Source: JBPOJN01 sp052033505 (GTDB taxonomy: Bacteria; UBA10199; JACPAL01; GCA-016699445). Taken from it: 64,000 nucleotides of DNA. The number at the start of each line of letters is the position of its first letter. Position 1 is the stretch's first letter. A program made the position numbers and the translations under genes. Positions 45,629 to 51,416 of the stretch are shown here, piece by piece. The stretch is from contig JBPOJN010000014.1 in assembly GCA_052033505.1 (NCBI GenBank), positions 1 to 64,000 of the forward strand, in the 5' to 3' direction. The notes under the pieces are model-generated. The model was not told the origin of the DNA, searched no databases, and was given only the letters and a program-made list of their open reading frames with translations.

Positions 45629-45772
45629 TTAATCGAGCCCATCGAAAGGTACTAGCGCACTGACAGGTTCTCCATCTTTCAAGATGACGAAGGATTCCCC
45701 AAGGTCTTTATTACGCCGGGAAAGGTCAAGTAGGCATTGCTTGGCTTTCGTAATGGTGATCAGTTGAGACAT
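45629..45772 (-). CDS. Short Phd/YefM-like antitoxin
   Basis: A 47-residue frame (MSQLITITKAKQCLLDLSRR...ESFVILKDGEPVSALVPFD) matches the N-terminal DNA-binding half of Phd/YefM antitoxins, which normally have about 80 residues. TAGGAG lies upstream of the ATG. The toxin-binding tail is missing, so it is probably a truncated remnant. It begins two bases after the stop codon of a RelE/ParE-like toxin fragment. Confidence 0.55.
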   Translation of the reverse strand: MSQLITITKAKQCLLDLSRRNKDLGESFVILKDGEPVSALVPFDGLD

Positions 45773-45774
45773 GG

Positions 45775-45909
45775 TTATCTCCTAAATCGTTCATAAACTT
45801 CTTTACGGTGTTGAATACGCAGAACTTCGACGATCACCTCCTGTCGGCGGATCGTATAAATAGCCCTAATGAGTCAAATGAGAAACTCAGCCGTTTTTGC
45901 ATGGTCGGC
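45775..45909 (-). pseudogene. RelE/ParE-like toxin fragment
   Basis: The frame RAIYTIRRQEVIVEVLRIQHRKEVYERFRR is the C-terminal third of a RelE/ParE-family toxin. A TGA interrupts it at 45874-45876, and the codons just upstream (ADHAKTAEFLI) are all that remain before similarity stops. The N-terminal part is missing, so the toxin is dead. Confidence 0.6.
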
Positions 45910-45929
45910 ATCAGGTACATACGGGCCTA

Positions 45930-46053
45930 CGTCCCCATCTACAAAATGGCCGTCCACGGAATGCCCGGTTCGGGCAAACCTCAAGAAATGGTCGCCTGGG
46001 CGGGCATCGATGCCGGTGCGATCGTTAAAAAAGTTCGTGGGATTTTGTCCTGA
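45930..46053 (+). pseudogene. 3' fragment of a transketolase gene
   Basis: The frame YKMAVHGMPGSGKPQEMV, continuing AWAGIDAGAIVKKVRGIL to a TGA, matches the last 38 residues of the tkt product at 40578-42410 with about eight substitutions. The DNA is clearly diverged (many third-position changes), so it is not a fresh duplication. The rest of the gene is absent; upstream sequence is toxin-antitoxin debris. Confidence 0.8.
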
Positions 46054-46082
46054 CCGGTCGTCTCCATTCTTTCTTGCTTCTT

Positions 46083-46109
46083 GATAACAAATATTATAAA
46101 AATGTTATC
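46083..46109 (+). promoter_or_regulatory. Operator-like inverted repeat before the VapBC-type pair
   Basis: GATAACA (46083-46089) and TGTTATC (46103-46109) form a perfect 7-bp inverted repeat around an AT-rich centre containing TATAAA. It ends directly at the antitoxin ATG (46110). It is the expected site for autorepression, and the message would have little or no leader. Confidence 0.55.
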
Positions 46110-46334
46110 ATGCTTCGCACCCAAATCAGTCTTTCAGAAACCGAGTATCAATGGGCTAAGAACGCTTCTAAGAAACTCGGCATTTCGTTGGCCGAGCTTC
46201 TGAGGCGTTCTCTCAGGACCGTGTTACCCGTTTCCACGGAAAAGCCTTGGATGCGGTTCGCCGGATCCGTGGAGTCTGGGCGTAGTGACTCCAGTCAGAC
46301 CGTTGACGACCTTATTTATGGCCAAAAAGACTAG
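46110..46334 (+). CDS. Ribbon-helix-helix antitoxin (VapB-like)
   Basis: From the ATG at 46110 the 74-residue protein starts MLRTQISLSETEYQWAKNAS, then KKLGISLAELLRRSLRTVL, a ribbon-helix-helix fold. The rest (RFAGSVESGRSDSSQTVDDLIYGQKD) is the usual toxin-binding tail of PIN-partner antitoxins. The PIN toxin gene overlaps its 3' end by 17 bases. A perfect inverted repeat at its start suggests autoregulation. Confidence 0.82.
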   Translation: MLRTQISLSETEYQWAKNASKKLGISLAELLRRSLRTVLPVSTEKPWMRFAGSVESGRSDSSQTVDDLIYGQKD

Positions 46335-46779
46335 CTTCCTCCACGAGCGTCGGCGAGAGCTGTGTCGCGGGAAGCGACCTAAGGCTTATGTCGACACGGG
46401 AGCCCTCATCGCCTTCCTGGATCGTTCCGATACTTATCACCCTTTATTCGTGCGCCTCTTCGCGGATCCAGCGTCTTTGATCACTACGCCTCTCGTGATC
46501 GCGGAAGGACATGGTTGGTTTCTGAAACGCTTCGATGTGACGCGCGCGCTGCAGTTTCTGAATTTCGTCGAAGAGATCTCCCCCTTGGAAATCGTGTCCG
46601 TCGGTGAAAAAGAAATGGCGGGAGCCGGAGACATTCTCCGAAAATTTTCCGATCAAGATTTAACTTTGGCCGACGCCTGCGGTTTATGGCTCATGAAAAA
46701 ACTCAAAATCCAAACCTGCTGGTCCACCGACCGCCACCTCTCGTTGACCGGGGTGCCGTTGGTGATTCATGAAATGTGA
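46318..46779 (+). CDS. PIN-domain toxin (VapC-like)
   Basis: From the ATG at 46318 (MAKKTSFLHE) the protein has 153 residues. The PIN domain carries its acidic residues in AYVDTGALIAFLDRSD, VIAEGHGWF, LTLADACGLWLMKK and CWSTDRHLSL, so it should be an active ribonuclease. A basic N-terminal extension of about 20 residues is longer than usual. The frame is open upstream to 46285. It is coupled to the preceding antitoxin by overlap. The IS30-type element begins 185 bases downstream, with nothing recognisable in between. Confidence 0.83.
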   Translation: MAKKTSFLHERRRELCRGKRPKAYVDTGALIAFLDRSDTYHPLFVRLFADPASLITTPLVIAEGHGWFLKRFDVTRALQFLNFVEEISPLEIVSVGEKEMAGAGDILRKFSDQDLTLADACGLWLMKKLKIQTCWSTDRHLSLTGVPLVIHEM

Positions 46780-46963
46780 GAAAAATTCAGAAGAAACTTT
46801 TATTTTTCGACGGGTTCGGCGCGTACCGGGTACACGTGTGCCGTCGCATGCGGGCGGGATCGACGTCCTGCCGATGGCCAATGCCCTCTCGGCATTGCCG
46901 GAAATACTCTGAGGTTATCCACAGATTTTTTAGGAATTTAATTTATTTTCAATGGTTTGACTG

Positions 46964-46999
46964 GGTGCCTGGCCTGGGTTCAAGGAGCAAGTGCAACAC
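46964..46999 (+). repeat. Left inverted repeat of the IS30-type element
   Basis: GGTGCCTGG at the tip and AAGTGCAACAC at the inner end match the complement of the right end with several mismatches and a small length difference in the middle. Confidence 0.7.
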
Positions 47000-47020
47000 T
47001 GGAAATAAGAGCTAGCCGTT

Positions 47021-48025
47021 ATGCTAGTCCCAGTGCGCATGAAAAAAGCATACCTTCATTTAAATCAACAAGAGCGGACATTTTTAGAGGGATCTCTTCT
47101 TCAGGGCTTAAGTTTAAGGGCCATTGCCAAGGTTCTGAGTCGAAGCCCGTCGAGCTTAAGCCGAGAAATTAAGCGCAACGGAAAGAGAGTCGGCCGATCT
47201 CGCAAAGCCGTTTACGAGAGCAGGAAGGCTCAAGAGAAGGCCGGAAAAAGATTTAAAGAAACCCACCGTAAGATACGCCTTAAAAATCTGTGGATCCGGG
47301 AGTATGTGATCTCGAAGCTTTTGAATCGATGGTCTCCCGAACTTATTGCCGGCCGTCTTTCCTTGGACCACCCGGATCTGCGCATCAGCCATGAGACGAT
47401 CTATCAATGGATCTATGAAGAGGCGCCTGAGTACGTCCGATATCTTGCCAAGAAAAGACGGCTGCGCCGATCCAGAACTTATTCTTTAAAAACAGGGCAA
47501 GTGAACTTCATCCCCGGACGTGTCTTAATCGATGAACGTCCTTATCTCATCAATGCCCGTCAGGATGCGGGCCACTGGGAAGTCGATTTAGTCGAATCCT
47601 ATCTTAAAAGAGGCGGCTTGCAGGTCGTTTGCGAGAGGAAGACGCGCTACACGCTTGTGAACAAGATGCGAAGTTTAAGAGGGATGGAAGCAAGGGCGCA
47701 TCTTGTCAAACGCATGAAACATCTGCCGTCATGGATGTGCCAAAGCTTAACCTACGACAACGGAGCGGAGAATGCGTGTCATCTGTTCGTGAATCGGCAC
47801 TTAGGCACCCGCTCGTACTTCTGTCATCCGTATCATGGTTGGGAGAAGGGAACGGTTGAGAATACGATCGGGATCGTCAGGCGATTTTATCCCAAGGGAA
47901 CCGACTTCAGAGAAGTCTCGGAAGACGAAGTTAAAGATCTGGAGACTTGGTTAAACAACAGGCCTCGCAAGTGCCTTGCCTTCAAGACTCCTGCCGAGGC
48001 ATTTAAACAGGAGTGTTGCACTTAG
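47021..48025 (+). CDS. IS30-family transposase
   Basis: The 334-residue protein is a complete IS30 transposase. An N-terminal helix-turn-helix (LNQQERTFLEGSLLQGLSLRAIA, then SPSSLSREIKRNG) is followed by ISHETIYQWIY. The DDE catalytic core has Asp in GHWEVDLVE, Asp in LTYDNGAEN and Glu in GWEKGTVENTIGI, and the C-terminal LNNRPRKCLAFKTPAEAF is typical. The stop codon lies inside the right inverted repeat. No frameshift or stop interrupts it, so the element may still be mobile. Confidence 0.95.
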   Translation: MLVPVRMKKAYLHLNQQERTFLEGSLLQGLSLRAIAKVLSRSPSSLSREIKRNGKRVGRSRKAVYESRKAQEKAGKRFKETHRKIRLKNLWIREYVISKLLNRWSPELIAGRLSLDHPDLRISHETIYQWIYEEAPEYVRYLAKKRRLRRSRTYSLKTGQVNFIPGRVLIDERPYLINARQDAGHWEVDLVESYLKRGGLQVVCERKTRYTLVNKMRSLRGMEARAHLVKRMKHLPSWMCQSLTYDNGAENACHLFVNRHLGTRSYFCHPYHGWEKGTVENTIGIVRRFYPKGTDFREVSEDEVKDLETWLNNRPRKCLAFKTPAEAFKQECCT

Positions 48026-48045
48026 TCTTTGAATCCACAGGCACC
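48013..48045 (-). repeat. Right inverted repeat of the IS30-type element
   Basis: The complement reads GGTGCCTGTGGATTC...AAGTGCAACAC, matching the left end. The first copy of the 15-base tandem repeat begins inside its outer tip. Confidence 0.7.
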
Positions 48046-48069
48046 GTTGGTTCTGGCACCGTTGGTTCC
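48040..48069. repeat. Two tandem 15-base repeats at the right tip of the element
   Basis: GGCACCGTTGGTTCT at 48040-48054 is followed by GGCACCGTTGGTTCC at 48055-48069. The repeat includes the outer bases of the right inverted repeat, so it may record an insertion or slippage event. Confidence 0.6.
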
Positions 48070-48161
48070 TCGTGTTCTAATCCTCTCGACGAGACGGAGG
48101 GAGTTGAGCTCCAGGGATTTGTGGTGGTTTGTTTCCAGCCGGGTCGATGGAACCGTGCCCT

Positions 48162-51100
48162 TCATCTGAAGGGCGAAATCCTCGGGGAACTACATGACCG
48201 CTGGTGACTAGAGGGGTGAGTGCTCTCCCCCCCCCCAAAAGGTGGTGGGAGCTTTGCTCGCGGACGCGCTGAGGTAGTCCCGCTGGGTAGGAGATTGGGG
48301 AGTTGATTGAGAAGTGTGCTTAAGGGTTCGAGAAAAGTATGATGTGTCTGATTTTGTCCATCTTCGGCCAGGATATTCAGAAGTATGTCCAAAAAAGACT
48401 CTTTGTATAAAGTGAGGTTGTTGATTTCCGACATGGCTTGAGTGTTCTCTGGAGTAATGTCGCCTGTTTGATCGGGATATTTTGAGAGAGAGGCTCTGTT
48501 GCGAAACTCTGCTTTGAAGGCCTCGACTAAAATATTAGTTTTTTCCACTAGTGATCTTCTTGCACGCGCGAGGGCCGCATCATTCTGAGATTCCAGTTTC
48601 TGTTTCTGTTCTGTAGATTGTTCGTTGATGGACTTAGCTAATCGAGCTAGTTCTTTTTGTGCCGCAGCGATGGCAACGACTTTTTCGAAAAGAATGTTTC
48701 TCCAAACATCGAGCCATTCTTGACCTGGTTTAGCTGACGATATTCTAGTCACCGGACCCGTATCGATACCCAGGCCGGGCATAGGTTCAGGCAATGGAGT
48801 GGGTTCGTCCGGGGTGGCAGAAGGTTTCCTACCCGGAGGAGGTGGTGGTGATTTCTTTTGAGTTAAAATTGCTGCTCTGTAGGCTTCCGTGTCGGCGTCG
48901 GACATTTGTGTGAGTTGAAGGCTGTGATCACTTGTTATGACGACCTGAATGCCGACTTCTCCCAGTAGGATACGATCCTGCTTCTCAGTTAAGGGTTGCA
49001 GACCTTTTCCGAGTTTCACTTCTCTCCAGTAGACTTGTTCGCTGTCGCCGTTTCTTCTGAAAGACCATTGGCGCTTCGTCATATCGTAGGTAAAGATGAC
49101 GTGATTTGGGACGATGGAACGATGATCGATTTGTTCGCGACCAAAAATGATGGCCATGTCCTCCGTAGAGTAGGACCACGACGTCGGCACTTCGGTTTGT
49201 AGTTCGATGTCGTCGATCTCGAGGACATCACCTGAGAGTGCTACGGCAGGAGCTGCCACCTGACCGCTTATGTGAATGACCCCAACGGATGTGTCGTCGC
49301 CAACGGCTAAATGGGCAAGAGAGTCTAAGATGCCACTGACTAAAACTGTTTCAGAGAGACTAAAGCTGCGCAATACATCTGCCAGGCCTGACAAGCCCCG
49401 TGCTCCGGTGTCTACGATATTTTGTGTTTCTCTAAATTGTGCCACGATCCGATCCAATGCCTCTACATTTGACTCTGCTGCCGTCGCCATAGCGGTTATT
49501 TGATCTTCATGGGTTTTTGCCAAGTCATCCAGCATCGTTCGATGCGCATCGGACATTTCTCGGATCTTAGCATTCAGTCGTTCCTCATCTTTCATGTCGT
49601 TTGCTGCGAGGGCTGCTTGATGTTCGGCGGCGAGGCCCTGAATGGCGGCTTCATGCTCTGCTCCAAGCCGCGCACGTTCCGCGCTCAACTGTGCTTCCGC
49701 TTCGGCTTTGAGTGCATCGACGGCCTGACGGTGAAGTGCTGCTTGTTCAGCAATGGATCGCTCTTTCACGGTCGCTAAATTTTCCTTTTCAGATGCAAAA
49801 CGTGTTTGGTCTTCGGCTCTCTTTGCTTTGGTCTCTTCGAGAAGCTCCGCTGTTTTTGTCAGAGCGGATTGCGCCGCATGAAGTTGGCCTTCGAGAATTC
49901 TTATTTTTTCCTCAACAGCTTGTTTGTCGGTGATTGCTGCTGCCGCTAATGTCTTTTGCCGATCAAGCTCAGCTCTGAGAGCCTCGATCCCTTCTTTTTT
50001 GAAGTGCAAGGTACGCGCACGAATCCCACAGAGGAGAGGAATGCGGTCCATGAGAGCGGGGGGCGGATTTTCGGTGGTGAAGTATTCCCGTATGGCTGCG
50101 GCGATGTCATCGCCATCTTTCATCGAGAACCCTTCTATCACTTGAGCAAGATTTTCTTCGGATACTGTTTGAGAGACCGCTTGTGACAAATCCCAGAAAC
50201 GGGTTTGGGAGTCCTCACCAAAAAAATGGCTTCCGTATACCTGGAATTCATTTTCAAAAACCAAACTGAGAAGTTTGAGGCAGGTCGTTGGGTCTTCGGG
50301 ATAATTTAAGAAAGCATCCTGACTAAGTAAGTAACCATCAATTTGGTCAGCAAGAGATTGGAATCCATGCTCCCTGATTAAGTCTGAAAACTCTCGGAGG
50401 GATCTCGTTTTTAACAAATCTTCCGTTGCGGGAGAAGGAGCTATGAACTTTGATTTGGTCATGAGATCCTGTGCAGAAGGCAATCCAAGGATGGACTCAC
50501 CTCCTGAAAGGACTTTGTTTTGGCGGTCTACGTGAGTTGCTAGTGCCTCCAAAAAATTGGGTCCAAGACGCGTGTGATGCCGTCTGGATTGATAAAGAGG
50601 GCGTAATCTTTGGATGGAAGGGTTATTCCACTTTTCCATCCTCTGAATCATATCGTCGATTTGTTTGTGAATTGCCGTATCCCAGTCAGGGAACGTGATT
50701 ATTTGATCACCTTGGATCTCATAGCGAACAGGAGAGGCATGCTTCTCCCAGCTCTCCGCCAAGCCTGAAAGTTCATCATTTTTTTGAACAGCTGCGTTCG
50801 CCATACTCGGGTAAAGAGCAACCAATCGGTCTGTGATAGCCTCCTGTGGGTTCTTAACCGTCCAATAAAGTTTGCGACTCAGCGGGTTTTGGAGCTGGGC
50901 CAAGAGCTGTTCGATGCCGGCGCTGAGTGTTTTGTAAAATTCTGCTTTTTTATATTTTGAGACTTCGTCTGTACCAAAAGTGCGTAGCGCGTGATCGATG
51001 AGGGACTCGGGGATGAGTCCATTTTCTACAGGGAATCCCTGTTTTGCCCAAATGTCGTAGATTTTTGAAATCAGGACTTTGCCGAAATCGCCAAATGGGG

Positions 51101-51362
51101 TGCCGAGAAGAGGGCATTTCAGAGAAACTTCAGTTTGGATGAGTTGTCTGTACTTGGCCTCCTCGGTGGGGGCGAGACGAGTCCATAAACCAAACAGACC
51201 AGAGGATACTCTTGGATTTGCGAGCGGCGCAGGCCTCGCCATTTCAAACAGCCGACGTCCCGCGTGAGCGTCTCCTAGCTGAGCTCCCAGTCCACCCGAG
51301 GTCGCGTGCGGGAGTGTTGCTTGGGTCAGGGTGGTGTTGGTGAATAGGGTGGGCAGTCGCAT
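48162..51362 (-). CDS. Large unknown protein: RYP module, coiled coil, FHA-like domain
   Basis: From the ATG at 51362 the protein has 1066 residues and no signal peptide or membrane span. Residues 1-35 are Thr-rich. Residues 70-130 contain one copy of a module (KCPLLG...KIYDIWAKQGF...IPESLIDHAL) that recurs in the product of the preceding gene. Residues 450-640 form a long coiled coil. Residues 736-812 resemble a divergent FHA domain (IIFGRE, PNHVIFTYD, LTEKQDRILLGEVGIQVVI), lacking the usual Ser-x-x-His. A Pro-rich linker (837-865) leads to a second helical region. The tail is encoded through ten consecutive G near the 3' end. It is the last gene of a four-gene operon. Confidence 0.7.
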   Translation of the reverse strand: MRLPTLFTNTTLTQATLPHATSGGLGAQLGDAHAGRRLFEMARPAPLANPRVSSGLFGLWTRLAPTEEAKYRQLIQTEVSLKCPLLGTPFGDFGKVLISKIYDIWAKQGFPVENGLIPESLIDHALRTFGTDEVSKYKKAEFYKTLSAGIEQLLAQLQNPLSRKLYWTVKNPQEAITDRLVALYPSMANAAVQKNDELSGLAESWEKHASPVRYEIQGDQIITFPDWDTAIHKQIDDMIQRMEKWNNPSIQRLRPLYQSRRHHTRLGPNFLEALATHVDRQNKVLSGGESILGLPSAQDLMTKSKFIAPSPATEDLLKTRSLREFSDLIREHGFQSLADQIDGYLLSQDAFLNYPEDPTTCLKLLSLVFENEFQVYGSHFFGEDSQTRFWDLSQAVSQTVSEENLAQVIEGFSMKDGDDIAAAIREYFTTENPPPALMDRIPLLCGIRARTLHFKKEGIEALRAELDRQKTLAAAAITDKQAVEEKIRILEGQLHAAQSALTKTAELLEETKAKRAEDQTRFASEKENLATVKERSIAEQAALHRQAVDALKAEAEAQLSAERARLGAEHEAAIQGLAAEHQAALAANDMKDEERLNAKIREMSDAHRTMLDDLAKTHEDQITAMATAAESNVEALDRIVAQFRETQNIVDTGARGLSGLADVLRSFSLSETVLVSGILDSLAHLAVGDDTSVGVIHISGQVAAPAVALSGDVLEIDDIELQTEVPTSWSYSTEDMAIIFGREQIDHRSIVPNHVIFTYDMTKRQWSFRRNGDSEQVYWREVKLGKGLQPLTEKQDRILLGEVGIQVVITSDHSLQLTQMSDADTEAYRAAILTQKKSPPPPPGRKPSATPDEPTPLPEPMPGLGIDTGPVTRISSAKPGQEWLDVWRNILFEKVVAIAAAQKELARLAKSINEQSTEQKQKLESQNDAALARARRSLVEKTNILVEAFKAEFRNRASLSKYPDQTGDITPENTQAMSEINNLTLYKESFLDILLNILAEDGQNQTHHTFLEPLSTLLNQLPNLLPSGTTSARPRAKLPPPFGGGESTHPSSHQRSCSSPRISPFR
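48227..48236. repeat. Homopolymeric C10 tract (G10 on the coding strand)
   Basis: Ten C in a row lie within the last codons of the minus-strand 1066-residue gene. The present length encodes a tail GGGES...SPFR. Nine G would give a longer, different tail ending about 50 codons further (RRED). Eleven G would stop soon after EHSPL. Tract length changes would alter only the C-terminus. Confidence 0.8.
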
Positions 51363-51416
51363 ATCCCTATCTTCGGCGGAAAAGGACAAAAGTTGCCACG
51401 AATGTGAGTGTAGGGG

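Larger units (their letters stand above)
46964..48045. mobile_element. IS30-family insertion sequence
   Basis: An intact transposase gene lies between imperfect inverted repeats: left end 46964-46999 and right end 48013-48045, both reading GGTGCCTG at the tip and AAGTGCAACAC at the inner end. The element is about 1.08 kb, a normal IS30 size. The exact outer boundaries and the short target duplication cannot be fixed because the right tip sequence is repeated in tandem. Confidence 0.85.

Noticed and set aside
45808..46053. 81-residue open frame as a gene
   Set aside because: Only its last 38 codons resemble a protein (transketolase); the first part is antisense to a toxin fragment.
46776..47015. 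79-residue open frame before the transposase
   Set aside because: It spans non-coding DNA and the left inverted repeat of the IS30-type element and has no motif.
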